Origin: a virus
Virus record (IMG/VR): IMGVR_UViG_3300018405_000007
Coordinates: 1 to 41,080 of that record
DNA: 41,080 nt
Reading direction: 5' to 3' (one strand)
In this document: positions 31,354-39,517 of the stretch, one piece after another
Position numbering within the stretch: the stretch's first letter is position 1
Layout of the letters: the number at the start of each line of letters is the position of its first letter
Position numbers and translations under genes: made by a program
Notes under the pieces: generated by a model
Database searches by the model: none
Told to the model about the DNA's origin: nothing
What the model saw: only the letters and a program-made list of their open reading frames with translations

Positions 31354-33405
31354 TCACGACCCGATGGCGACTTCGAGGGTCAGCGACACGACGGTGAGCG
31401 GTAGCGGGTCGGACTGGCGCACGTAGACCGAGCCCGAGTCAGCCCAGGTCGGCGTGACCATCACCTGAATCTCCTCGGACTTGAGCGCCGGCGGCGTGCC
31501 GTATGGCTCGGTCGTGCGCTGCTTGGCCTCGACCAGCTCGCCGGGCGTCGGGCCCACGAAGATGCCGCTGGAGCGGAACACGCGCAGCCATACCTGGTTG
31601 ACGTTCTTCACGCGGCCCTGGCCGAACGCCTCGGCCTCGAAAGACAGCGGTAGGGTCTGCATGTCCGCCGTGATCGGCAGGCCGACGTGGACCTTGGACG
31701 CCTCGACGTCGAGCGAGATCGCGCCGCCGGTGACGACGCGCTGCGGGTGGACGGCGCCGTCGGCCAAGATCGAAACGGTCTTGCCCTCCAGGTGCCCCAG
31801 GCCCGATAGGGTCGAGACTGGCGTGCCCGAGTAGGTCAGGCCCGAGTCGACGAAAAACGCGTCGGCCTGGTTCACGAACTGGCGGCTGGCCAGGCGCTCG
31901 ACGTACCGCTTGGTGGCGCCGCCGATGGTGCGCTTGACCACGACGTACAGCACGTCCTCGTTGCCCTCGGACACGACGCAGCAGGACTCGAAGGTGCCGT
32001 CGGTGTCGTGCTGGTGCCAGGCGCCAACGTTGTGCTCGGGCACGTAGGTGATACCGAGCAGCTTGCCCGACGTCGACACCATCCAGATGATCTGCTGGGG
32101 CGCCTTGGCGAACGCCATGTCGGTGATTTCGAGGTTGTCGAACAGGTGCGGGGCGCGCACCGACAGGTCCCCGGTCATGTATCCGCCGGCCTGGGCCGAG
32201 TAGCCGAGCTCGCGCACATGGCCACCGCGGGCGGCGGCGAAGATCAGGTTGTTGTTCACGATCACCGGCTGCACGTTGTTGGCGCCGATGTAGCTCTGGG
32301 GCTTGACCGAGAACGACGTCGGGGTGATCGCGTCGGTGTTGATCGAGGTCACGCGCCACTCGGCCGAGCTGGTGAGCAGCACGAGCTCCTGCAGCGGCAC
32401 GATATGGCGGATCGTGTTCGCCTCGCGCGCGGACACGCGGAACTGGATCGAGTCGTCGTCGCGGGTCGGGATCGAGTAGTTCAGGTTCGACTCGGTGCCC
32501 GAGCGCGTCATCCAGAGGGTCTGCGGGGCGTTGAGCGTGCCGCCGAACGCGCGGCGCTGCTCGAAGTACGACACCGCGGCCGGGTAGTTGCCGGCGCCCA
32601 GGAACGGGTCGTTGATCTCCGGGGGCGTCACCGACACGTCGGGCGTGATGTTGTCGTCCTTGAAGCTCGTGCCCTGGGTCTGCCCGATGTAGCCGTACAG
32701 GCCGTTCGACAGCTTGTAGACGTAGTACCGGGTCGCGCCGCTGGCGGCGGTCCAGGTGATCGTGTTGAACGCGCCGTCGTCGAACAGATTGTTCGAGCAG
32801 GTGGCGATGGCCGAGTAGGTGGACTCGTCCAGGCCGTTCGGGCCGACCGAGCTCACGACGTAGGTATGCGTCGTCGGCGTGCCGGGCGTCGAGCCTGGCG
32901 TCGCGGTGGCCGACACGCTGGTCGGCGGCGAGAGCTTGGAGGCGAAGGTGATCGTCGAGAGGGTCCAGTTGAGCGCGCCGAGGCGGCGCAGCTCGCGGGG
33001 GATGTAGTTCGGGTGGACCAGCGTCAGCACGTCGGCCGACTGCACGAAGTGGATGTCGAACAGGTCCGCCTCGGCGTAGGGCGTCGCCACCTCGTAGGGG
33101 CTCGCGCCGTTCATCAGGGTGGCACCGTTCGTGTGGAACCGGACGTACTCGTGGCCGAACTCCAGGACCATCGTCTGGGTCGTCGAGTACGAGAACGGGA
33201 TCAGCCGGGTCTTGCGCGAGCTGGTCTTGACCTCGCGCACGAAGCCGAAGCCGGGGCGGTTCGACACCGGGCCGTGCGGCAGCGGGATGAAGTTCAGGCA
33301 CTTGGCGAGGCCCGTCTGGAACTTGGCGTCGTCGATGCGCCCGTAGAACTCGGGCGTGACCTCGCCGCCGGCGAAGGATCGGGAGAAGGTGCGCACGTTG
33401 GCCAT
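31354..33405 (-). CDS. Tail nozzle / tubular protein B-like (gp12 type, stabilisation protein)
   Basis: The 683-residue protein starts MANVRTFSRSFAGGEVTPEF, then FQTGLAKCLNFIPLPHGPVS and RPGFGFVREVK, a start typical of podoviral nozzle or tail stabilisation proteins. Fibronectin-like strands (SPPTSVSATATPGSTPGTPT) are inserted near 180-210. Later, EANTIRHIVPLQELVLLTSS and AEWRVTS match the conserved core of this family. GAAGGGG lies before the ATG. It forms the end of the tail through which DNA leaves. Confidence 0.87.
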   Translation of the reverse strand: MANVRTFSRSFAGGEVTPEFYGRIDDAKFQTGLAKCLNFIPLPHGPVSNRPGFGFVREVKTSSRKTRLIPFSYSTTQTMVLEFGHEYVRFHTNGATLMNGASPYEVATPYAEADLFDIHFVQSADVLTLVHPNYIPRELRRLGALNWTLSTITFASKLSPPTSVSATATPGSTPGTPTTHTYVVSSVGPNGLDESTYSAIATCSNNLFDDGAFNTITWTAASGATRYYVYKLSNGLYGYIGQTQGTSFKDDNITPDVSVTPPEINDPFLGAGNYPAAVSYFEQRRAFGGTLNAPQTLWMTRSGTESNLNYSIPTRDDDSIQFRVSAREANTIRHIVPLQELVLLTSSAEWRVTSINTDAITPTSFSVKPQSYIGANNVQPVIVNNNLIFAAARGGHVRELGYSAQAGGYMTGDLSVRAPHLFDNLEITDMAFAKAPQQIIWMVSTSGKLLGITYVPEHNVGAWHQHDTDGTFESCCVVSEGNEDVLYVVVKRTIGGATKRYVERLASRQFVNQADAFFVDSGLTYSGTPVSTLSGLGHLEGKTVSILADGAVHPQRVVTGGAISLDVEASKVHVGLPITADMQTLPLSFEAEAFGQGRVKNVNQVWLRVFRSSGIFVGPTPGELVEAKQRTTEPYGTPPALKSEEIQVMVTPTWADSGSVYVRQSDPLPLTVVSLTLEVAIGS

Positions 33406-33415
33406 GTCGTCCCCT

Positions 33416-34057
33416 TCAGCGACCGGCGATCCAGCCGACCGAGTGCGTCGGGTTCACGCGGCGCTGGGCGGTGTCGGAGTTGCGGGCCTGGATCAACCAG
33501 GTCGCGGCCATCGCCTCGCAGCGTTTGCCCTCGGCGCGGCCGGCGTCGCCCTTGATGACGGGGCCGGCCAGCAGCGACGCCAGGTGCCAGGTCAGCGTCG
33601 TGACGAACAGGGGCGTGAACTTGGTCGTGTCGCTCACGTAGGCGACGTACCGGATCAGCGCGCTCTCCTGGTTCGTCAAGACGATCTCGCGGCCCTCCTC
33701 GTCGGTTTCGCACACGAAGGGCTGCGGGGTGTACTGCGCCATGCCGGGGTTCGGCATGCTCATGCTGAAGTCGTCGGTGGCCTCTGGGTCGAGCACGGCC
33801 AGCACGCGCAGGCAGTCGGCCGGCTGCACGTAGGCGTATTTCCACTGCGGCCAGGGGCTCGTGATCTGCGCCGGCTGGCTGCGCCGGGTGGCGAAGTTCC
33901 AGTCGTGCAGCTCCAGGATCGCGTCGCGCGCGAGCGGGTAGAAGCGCGCGCAGTGCTCGGCCTGGGCGCTACCCTCGGGCGGATCGAGCGACGCGACGGT
34001 GGCGTTGTCGCCCAGGTGCCCCAGGGCCAGGTTGCAAATATCGACTTCGGACGCCAT
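33416..34057 (-). CDS. Head-tail adaptor / tail tubular protein A-like (gp11 type)
   Basis: The 213-residue protein begins MASEVDICNLALGHLGDNAT, the classic opening of T7 gp11-like adaptors (CNLAL..LG). It continues LARDAILELHDWNFATRR and VLTNQESALIRYVAYVSDTT, also conserved. The ATG at 34057 has AAGGGG 6 bases upstream; a TTG 15 bases earlier is not favoured. It attaches the nozzle to the portal. An intrinsic terminator ends only 18 bases upstream of the start. Confidence 0.88.
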   Translation of the reverse strand: MASEVDICNLALGHLGDNATVASLDPPEGSAQAEHCARFYPLARDAILELHDWNFATRRSQPAQITSPWPQWKYAYVQPADCLRVLAVLDPEATDDFSMSMPNPGMAQYTPQPFVCETDEEGREIVLTNQESALIRYVAYVSDTTKFTPLFVTTLTWHLASLLAGPVIKGDAGRAEGKRCEAMAATWLIQARNSDTAQRRVNPTHSVGWIAGR

Positions 34058-34074
34058 CGCGCACCCCTTCAATC

Positions 34075-34113
34075 AAAAAGAAGGGGGGCCGACGTTTTCA
34101 CGCGCAGCCCCCC
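34075..34113 (-). terminator. Intrinsic terminator after the head genes
   Basis: Leftward, GGGGGGC (34113-34107) pairs with GCCCCCC (34089-34083), followed by TTCTTTTT. It follows the 67-residue gene (stop at 34150) and lies directly before the tail adaptor gene, so head genes may be made in excess over tail genes. The loop contains TGCGCGT, a core match to the late-promoter 12-mer. Confidence 0.8.
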
Positions 34114-34149
34114 GAATGGCCTTCCTGCTAAGAAAGACGGATCGGACCC

Positions 34150-34353
34150 TTACACCAGGTCGGCACCGGCGTCGCCGGCGTCGGAGGCGGCAGGCGCCGC
34201 GCCCTTACCCTTGCCCTTCGCCTTGGCCTCGGGCTTGTCGCCCTCGACCAGCTCCAGGTTCGTGCCGGCCTTGCCGTCGTACTCGACGACATCGCCCGCC
34301 TCGACGATGGTGTTGTTGATGAAGGACTTGGTGAGGACGCGGTACTTCGCCAT
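34150..34353 (-). CDS. Small head-module protein with Lys/Ala-rich tail
   Basis: The 67-residue protein has an N-terminal SH3-like beta segment (KYRVLTKSFINNTIVEAGDV, VEYDGKAGTNLELVE) and a low-complexity tail (AKAKGKGKGAAPAASDAGDA). Such short proteins after the capsid genes are common in this phage type. It may decorate or complete the head. AGGAG lies before the ATG. Confidence 0.72.
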   Translation of the reverse strand: MAKYRVLTKSFINNTIVEAGDVVEYDGKAGTNLELVEGDKPEAKAKGKGKGAAPAASDAGDAGADLV

Positions 34354-34365
34354 GCCGATCTCCTA

Positions 34366-34794
34366 TCAGGCGACGGTGAAGCCCGAGGCGTAAGCCTTGG
34401 AGTCCTGCACGCCATGCACGACGTCGGCGGTCACGGTGCCGGCGGTGTTCGTGCCGACGACCACGTAGCGGGCGCCGAAGTAGCGCAGGCCGTTGCTGCC
34501 GATCTGCGGGTTCACGCGCACGGCGACACGCTTGCCGGCGGTCAGGCCAGCGGTGGCGATGGCGCCAGAGCTGCCCAGCACGGTCGGCGAGCTCAGGTCG
34601 GCGGACGCGCTGCCGATCACCTGCATTTCGGTGGACGTGCCGCCGGCGAAGGCGGTGCCCACGGTGAAGTGCATGAACAGGTTCTCACCGGCGCCGATGT
34701 CGCGGGCCACGCCCAGGTCGACGGTATCGGTGGACACGGCGGTCGTGGTGACGGCCTGGGCGTTGGAAACGCGGAGGAGTTGGTCGGTAATCAT
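34366..34794 (-). CDS. Bbp16-like capsid cement (decoration) protein
   Basis: The 142-residue beta-rich protein starts MITDQLLRVSNAQAVTTTAV, then VDLGVARDIGAGENLFMHFT, and ends DSKAYASGFTVA. This agrees with the Bbp16-type cement proteins that sit on the capsid surface of BPP-1-like phages. AAGGAAC lies upstream of the ATG at 34794. A longer frame upstream overlaps the capsid gene and is rejected. It follows the capsid gene after a hairpin. Confidence 0.82.
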   Translation of the reverse strand: MITDQLLRVSNAQAVTTTAVSTDTVDLGVARDIGAGENLFMHFTVGTAFAGGTSTEMQVIGSASADLSSPTVLGSSGAIATAGLTAGKRVAVRVNPQIGSNGLRYFGARYVVVGTNTAGTVTADVVHGVQDSKAYASGFTVA

Positions 34795-34833
34795 TTCGGG
34801 GTTCCTTTCAGAAGTTCGGTTCGCATGCGAGCA

Positions 34834-34849
34834 AGGGGCCGAAGCCCCT
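34834..34849 (-). other. TTCG-loop hairpin between capsid and cement genes
   Basis: Leftward AGGGGC-TTCG-GCCCCT is a perfect stem with a highly stable UUCG loop. It lacks a U-run, so it probably stabilises the 3' end of capsid mRNA or only partly terminates. Confidence 0.6.
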
Positions 34850-34859
34850 CGCGTCAGCC

Positions 34860-35864
34860 TCAGACCACGCGGGCCTCGGTGTTGAGCAGGGCATCGACCT
34901 TGCGCAGGGGCACGCCCTCGAAGGACAGCCAGTTGGCGGCGGTGCCGAACTGGTTCAGACCCTTCTCGACAGCCAGCACGTTCTGGCTCTTGTTCAGGGC
35001 CTGGATGCGCAGCATCGAGTACACGGTGCGGTTCATGTAGAACACCGGCTTGCCGAAGTTCAGGTTCGGAATCTTGTCGAGCGCGCGGCTCATCAGCTTG
35101 ATGAGGTCGGCGGCGCTGGACTCGCCCACCAGGTTCGACACGTCGATGTTCGCGATGCGAACCACGTAGCGCCAGTCCTTCACGACCAGGCCGTTCTTCC
35201 ACTGGTACTGAGTGGCCAGGGCCTGCAGGCGGGTGCCGTCGGCGTTGTAGACGGTCTGCTCGCCCAGGTCGTTGTGGATCAGGCCGGCCTTGGAACCCTT
35301 GGGGAACGTGCCGAACACGGTGTTGTCACCCCAGACCACCAGGTAGATCGAGGTGTTGTCGCTGCCAGTGCCACCGGCGTCGATGATGTTGGCGGCGTTG
35401 CCGGCACCGGAGATCGTGCCGTAGCGAGTGGCCAGGCCCAGGTACTGCTTGGGGTCGGTGGCCGGGTTGCCGTAGAACATCGTGGACGCCTGGGTCTGGT
35501 TCATGGCCTCCAGGAACGCCTGATCTTCGGACAGGCGGAACTGCGCCGTGTTGCCGTTGAGCTCGGCCAGGTCCTTGTCCACTTCGCTGCGGGCTTCGAG
35601 GATGCCGCAGGACTCGTCGACCTGAGCGGTCGTCGACTTGGAGTTCGGGATGCCCTGGTTTAGAGCGCGCCAGTAGACCTGCGGCAGGCCGGTGCGGATC
35701 ACGACACGGTGGCCGGTGGGCAGGTTGCCCTCGACGAACAGTGCGTCCTCCAGGATTTCGTTGGTCTGCGAGAGCAGCTCGGCCACGACGGGCACGCGGC
35801 CCTCGGGATCGGTGCGCTTGGCCCAATCGGCCAGGGTGAGCGCGGTGTTTGCGAGAGTTGCCAT
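34860..35864 (-). CDS. Major capsid protein
   Basis: The 334-residue protein resembles BPP-1-type (HK97-fold) capsid proteins: MATLANTALTLADWAKRTDP, VVAELLSQTNEILEDALFVE, GNLPTGHRVVIRTGLPQVYW. It continues AFLEAMNQTQASTMFYGNPA and ends KVDALLNTEARVV. AAGGAG lies upstream. There is no N-terminal delta domain; a separate scaffold gene precedes it. Its codon choice is strongly biased to C/G-ending codons, as expected for a highly expressed gene. Confidence 0.92.
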   Translation of the reverse strand: MATLANTALTLADWAKRTDPEGRVPVVAELLSQTNEILEDALFVEGNLPTGHRVVIRTGLPQVYWRALNQGIPNSKSTTAQVDESCGILEARSEVDKDLAELNGNTAQFRLSEDQAFLEAMNQTQASTMFYGNPATDPKQYLGLATRYGTISGAGNAANIIDAGGTGSDNTSIYLVVWGDNTVFGTFPKGSKAGLIHNDLGEQTVYNADGTRLQALATQYQWKNGLVVKDWRYVVRIANIDVSNLVGESSAADLIKLMSRALDKIPNLNFGKPVFYMNRTVYSMLRIQALNKSQNVLAVEKGLNQFGTAANWLSFEGVPLRKVDALLNTEARVV

Positions 35865-35877
35865 TTAAGAGCTCCTT

Positions 35878-36567
35878 TTAGCGTTGCTGATTCGGGTAGA
35901 GGGCGTTGGCTGCATCCTTCGCCCCCTTTGGACTGCCGCCCGTTGCCGGTACGAACTTGTCCTCACTGATTGCCTTGCCCGCCCTGAAAAACGCCCGAAT
36001 GAGCTCGGGGTGATTTCCCAGACCGGACTCGTTCAGCAGCGCGCGCAGCTCGGGCGATCCGAACGTGTCGAGGGCCTTCTTCGCGACCGCCAGGTTCTCG
36101 GCGAGCTTCTCGCCCCCGAACTCCTTGTCGGTCTGCGCGGCCTCGACCCATTGGGCTTTCGCCTGGGTCAGGACCTCGGCATGACGGCCGGCGATCACCG
36201 GGCCCATCTTGTCGAGCACCTTCTGCGCAGCGTCCTGGGTCAGGTTCAGGTCCTTGGCGACTTCGGAGAACGCGCCGAGCCCCTTGTCATCCAGTTGGAT
36301 GCCGTCGGGCAGCTTGAACTCGTACTTCTCGGGCGCGCCCTGGGGGGCGTCGGCCTGAGTGCCTTGGGTCTGGTCGCCCGGTTTCGGCTCGGTGCCGGTC
36401 GTTGCGGTCTGACCTGGTGCGGCTTGCTGCTGGGTCTGCGCGCTCGCTGCGGCTGCGGCGTCCCCTGCAGCCTGAGCTGCGGGCGCTGCGGTCGCGGTCT
36501 GCGCGCCTTGCGATGCGTTGCCTTCAGTGGTCGTTGCGGCGTCCGTCATCAGCGATTCGGTTGTCAT
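35878..36567 (-). CDS. Scaffolding / head morphogenesis protein
   Basis: The 229-residue protein has a low-complexity Ala/Gln/Thr N-terminal half (~1-75) and a helical C-terminal half: EYKFKLPDG-like KYEFKLPDGIQLDDKGLGAF, SEVAKDLNLTQDAAQKVLDK, then GNHPELIRAFFRAGKAI and a basic end NALYPNQQR. This is the usual design of podoviral scaffolds. It overlaps the Bbp19-like gene by 44 bases, and a second ATG at 36549 is possible. It lies just before the capsid gene. Confidence 0.85.
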   Translation of the reverse strand: MTTESLMTDAATTTEGNASQGAQTATAAPAAQAAGDAAAAASAQTQQQAAPGQTATTGTEPKPGDQTQGTQADAPQGAPEKYEFKLPDGIQLDDKGLGAFSEVAKDLNLTQDAAQKVLDKMGPVIAGRHAEVLTQAKAQWVEAAQTDKEFGGEKLAENLAVAKKALDTFGSPELRALLNESGLGNHPELIRAFFRAGKAISEDKFVPATGGSPKGAKDAANALYPNQQR

Positions 36568-36871
36568 GTATCTGCTCTTTCATCATCACCGGGTACAGCT
36601 CAGGGCATAGCGAGTGAATCTGCGCCAGGATGCGAAGGCCCTCGTTTCTGTTCCCCTCCGCGAAAGCCATGTGCATCGCGTTGGTGTTGAACGAGAGCCG
36701 AAACACGCCGGCTCGATCCAGAAGGCGCCACACGATGCGACGCCCCCGCTTGCTGCCCATGAGCCACTTGAAATCGTCGGCCTCGGTTGCCTGGGTGATC
36801 CGCTCGCGATGCTTGGCATCCTCGGCGGCTCGCTCCTGACCCCGGAGGTCGAGGGGATCGAATGAACTCAT
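36524..36871 (-). CDS. Bbp19-like head protein
   Basis: The 115-residue protein contains DDFKWLMGSKRGRRIVWRLL, DRAGVFRLSFNTNAMHMAFA and EGLRILAQIHSLCPELY, the signature of Bbp19-family proteins of BPP-1-like phages. The family's exact role is not known to me; position between the staple-like and scaffold genes points to head assembly. A phage-type promoter's -10 ends only 6 bases before the ATG and no Shine-Dalgarno is present, so the transcript may be leaderless. Confidence 0.85.
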   Translation of the reverse strand: MSSFDPLDLRGQERAAEDAKHRERITQATEADDFKWLMGSKRGRRIVWRLLDRAGVFRLSFNTNAMHMAFAEGNRNEGLRILAQIHSLCPELYPVMMKEQIHDNRIADDGRRNDH

Positions 36872-36877
36872 GGCGCG

Positions 36878-36910
36878 AATCTATTGCCCGGTGAATCAGG
36901 TACGCGCACC
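36878..36910 (-). promoter_or_regulatory. Candidate late promoter upstream of the Bbp19-like gene
   Basis: Leftward, GGTGCGCGTACC (36910-36899), exactly 15 bases, then TAGATT (36883-36878). The start point would fall at or next to the A of the ATG at 36871. It would boost scaffold and capsid expression. Confidence 0.65.
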
Positions 36911-36912
36911 AC

Positions 36913-37233
36913 TTAGGCGTTGTTGCCGTAGAGCGCGCTGGCCGCGGCGATCGTGCCCGACGCCTGGCCGATCTCCAGGTCGGTGATTTGCAGCTCGACG
37001 CGCATGTCGGCGCCCTCGCCTTGTGTCTCGTATGAGCTCACCGACTTCACGGTCGCGCGGGCCATCACGTTCATCGCGGCGCCGACCGTCGGCAGGCTCG
37101 TGATGCCGAGCTTCTCCAGCTCGTCCTTGCCCAGGCTGATGCACAACCCGTAGGGGTAGCGGGGCTCGTCGGCCTCTATCTCGCCGGGGGTTTCCTCGCG
37201 CTCGGGGGCGCGCTTCATGTTGACCATTGCCAT
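36913..37233 (-). CDS. Capsid staple-like protein
   Basis: The 106-residue protein contains RYPYGLCISLGKDELEKLGI, SLPTVGAAMNVMARATVKSV and MRVELQITDLEIG, the pattern I associate with proteins annotated as capsid staple in this phage type. The fold should be a small beta barrel. AAAGGA lies 7 bases before the ATG. It sits between portal and Bbp19-like genes, consistent with a head accessory role. The name is from memory of the family, so moderate certainty. Confidence 0.7.
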   Translation of the reverse strand: MAMVNMKRAPEREETPGEIEADEPRYPYGLCISLGKDELEKLGITSLPTVGAAMNVMARATVKSVSSYETQGEGADMRVELQITDLEIGQASGTIAAASALYGNNA

Positions 37234-37244
37234 GTCGTTGTCCT

Positions 37245-38915
37245 TTACTGGTAGCCGCTGAACATGCTCATCGCGTTAGTGAGCCCCTCGGGTCCGCCAC
37301 CGCCGGCGGCGGCTGCATCCTTCGCGGTCGCCGCGGCCTGGGCGACCTGCGCCTGCTGCTGGGCAGCGGCTGCGGCCTGGGCGCGTGCGTTGCGGATCAT
37401 CGCGACCTGCTCGTTCGGCACGATCAGCTCGGGGTCGATGCCGAGCATGTCCGAGTAGGCGTCGGCCCACTTGTCCGAGTCGAACTTGTCGAGCACGTCG
37501 GGCTTGATGGCCGCGACCGCGCCCAGGTTGCCGACGAATCGGTCGACGCCGTTGGTGGCCACCGCGCGCTGGGCCTGGGCCAGCATCGACACGTACTGCA
37601 CGTTCAGGTCGACGCCCTGGAGCTCCTCGGGCGGGGGCGGCACCAGGCCGGCCTCGATCATCCGGGCGAAGGTGCGCTCGATCAGCGGGTCCAGCAGCTC
37701 GTTGTGCAAGCGTTCGAGCACCGGGCCCAGCATCAGCAGCTTCTCCTCGTGGCGCTCGGCGACCTCGGTGGCCGTCATGTTGTTGCGCGGGGCGCTGGCC
37801 AGCATCAGGAACAGGTCGGTGTAGAACGTCTGGTTGATCCGACCGCGCACGTCCTGGATGTCGGCGAGCAGATGGTTTAGGTCCAGGCGGACCTCGAACA
37901 TGGTCTTGACCCCGGCCGACGGGCCGGCCATGTCGACGTAGGTCGTGCCGCCGGGCAGCGTGTCGATCATGTGGTTTTTCATCGAGCTCGGCGCCTGCAG
38001 CGGGGGCTTGGTCATGTAGTCGATGCCCTGGGCCTTGCGCAGTTGCTCGTGCTGCAGTTGCTTGATGTCGCCCAGCGCCTCCATGCCGGGGCTCGATCCA
38101 TAGATGTCGCCGCCGATCACGGACCAGCGCGGCACCAGGGCCGGGAACTGCTTGAAGCCGGACTCGCGCAGGAACTTGGTCGAGTCCTGGCCGACCTCGA
38201 AGTAGCAGGACATGAAGGGCATGTTCTTCGCGTCGCGCAGGCGCGTGTCGCGGTCGATGCGCGGCTCGATGGCGTGAATGATCGGCACCCAGGTGTCGAG
38301 GCTCCCGCGGTCGTGCAGGTTCTTGACCGTCGGGCTCACGTTCTCGATGCCGAACTCGCCGACCAGCTCGGCTACGGTTTTCTCGAACTCGCGGTACAGC
38401 GTCACGATCTCGCCGCGGTAGTTCTGCGCGATGGCGTACTCGCCGGTCGTGAGCACATGGTGGCGGATCACGTCGTCGAAGTCGTCCATCACGACGGACG
38501 CGCCGGTGCCGAACGCGCCGATCTCCTCGTACATGGAGTGCAGCGCGCGGTAGGTGTTGGATCGCTGGAAGATGTCGAGCATCCCGCGCTGCACCTGGGA
38601 GAGCCAGAGCTTGACCGGCGCGTAGTCCATCAGGTCAGGGTCAGCCGTGGCCAGGCGGAACCAGGGACGTGCGGGGCTCGTGGCCCCGCCCATCAGCCCA
38701 GCCCCCAGCACGCGCAGGGCGCGGGTGCCGGTGGAGTCGTAGATGTTGTTGTGGCGGCGCTCGCCCTTGTTGCGGTCGGTCACGAAGAACCGGCCCGAAC
38801 GCGGCAGCAGGTAGTCGCTGATTTCCTTCCAGTGCGACCAGTAGGTCGACCGTTCGGTCTTGAGGCTCCCCCATCGGGAGTAGAGCCGGTCGCGCGGTGT
38901 CTTGATGAGGGCCAT
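37245..38915 (-). CDS. Portal protein (T7-like)
   Basis: The 556-residue portal of podoviral type has YSRWGSLKTERSTYWSHWKE, ISDYLLPRSGRFFVTDRNKG, RRHNNIYDSTGTRALRVLGA and GLMGGATSPARPWFRLA, all conserved near the start. FYTDLFLMLASAPRNNMTAT then EVAERHEEKL is the conserved C-terminal core. A Gln/Ala-rich tail ends the protein. The dodecameric portal is the packaging vertex for terminase and the site for the adaptor. Confidence 0.93.
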   Translation of the reverse strand: MALIKTPRDRLYSRWGSLKTERSTYWSHWKEISDYLLPRSGRFFVTDRNKGERRHNNIYDSTGTRALRVLGAGLMGGATSPARPWFRLATADPDLMDYAPVKLWLSQVQRGMLDIFQRSNTYRALHSMYEEIGAFGTGASVVMDDFDDVIRHHVLTTGEYAIAQNYRGEIVTLYREFEKTVAELVGEFGIENVSPTVKNLHDRGSLDTWVPIIHAIEPRIDRDTRLRDAKNMPFMSCYFEVGQDSTKFLRESGFKQFPALVPRWSVIGGDIYGSSPGMEALGDIKQLQHEQLRKAQGIDYMTKPPLQAPSSMKNHMIDTLPGGTTYVDMAGPSAGVKTMFEVRLDLNHLLADIQDVRGRINQTFYTDLFLMLASAPRNNMTATEVAERHEEKLLMLGPVLERLHNELLDPLIERTFARMIEAGLVPPPPEELQGVDLNVQYVSMLAQAQRAVATNGVDRFVGNLGAVAAIKPDVLDKFDSDKWADAYSDMLGIDPELIVPNEQVAMIRNARAQAAAAAQQQAQVAQAAATAKDAAAAGGGGPEGLTNAMSMFSGYQ

Positions 38916-38918
38916 GCG

Positions 38919-39515
38919 TTAGCCCCCCAGCAGAGTCGTGCGGCCGAGCGGCAGCGATGCGGCCGACACGCCCTGCATGCCGGTGAGCAGCGTGCTCGCC
39001 TGGCCGGTCATGCCCTGGCGCTCGTTCTTGGCAATGAACTCCTCGGTGGCCGGCTTCTTCTGGTTCGCCCGGTTGCGGGCCTCCTCGGCGAGCTGGGCTT
39101 GAGCTGCAGCCTGCTCGCGCTGCTGCGCGACCTGCTGCTCGTACTGAGTGCGGGTCTGCTCGGACTGCTGCGCGAACTGTTGCTGCTGCTGGGTGAGCAG
39201 CGTGTCGAACTGAGTCTGCTGGGCCAGGGCGGACTGCGCGGCGCGCTCGCGCTCGGTCTGCAGCGCAGTCTCGAACTGAGTCTGCTGCTGGGTGAGCAGC
39301 GACTGATTGCTCTGCGCCATCAGCTCCATCTGCTTGCGCGATTCTTCGAGCTGGGCCCGGAGCGCCGCGGTCTGGTCCTCGATGGCGCGCGCCTCGCGGT
39401 CGGCGGCACTCTGCGCTGCAGCGGCGGCCGCGTTGTTGGCGTCCTTGGCGTCGTCCATCTTGTCGGCGACGTAGGCCGTCCCTGCGACGGCGGCGACGGT
39501 TGCGGTGATGGCCAT
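38919..39515 (-). CDS. Gln-rich coiled-coil virion protein
   Basis: The 198-residue protein begins with a short Ala-rich hydrophobic segment (AITATVAAVAGTAYVADKMD) and then a long Gln/Ala/Glu coiled coil (~30-160; QTQFETALQTERERAAQSAL, QFDTLLTQQQQQFAQQ). The C-terminus is Gly/Leu-rich (GMTGQASTLLTGMQGV). AAGGAG lies before the ATG at 39515. It lies between the 2OG-GNAT gene and the portal gene. Composition resembles ejection or connector-associated proteins, but I cannot name the family. Confidence 0.72.
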   Translation of the reverse strand: MAITATVAAVAGTAYVADKMDDAKDANNAAAAAAQSAADREARAIEDQTAALRAQLEESRKQMELMAQSNQSLLTQQQTQFETALQTERERAAQSALAQQTQFDTLLTQQQQQFAQQSEQTRTQYEQQVAQQREQAAAQAQLAEEARNRANQKKPATEEFIAKNERQGMTGQASTLLTGMQGVSAASLPLGRTTLLGG

Positions 39516-39517
39516 CG

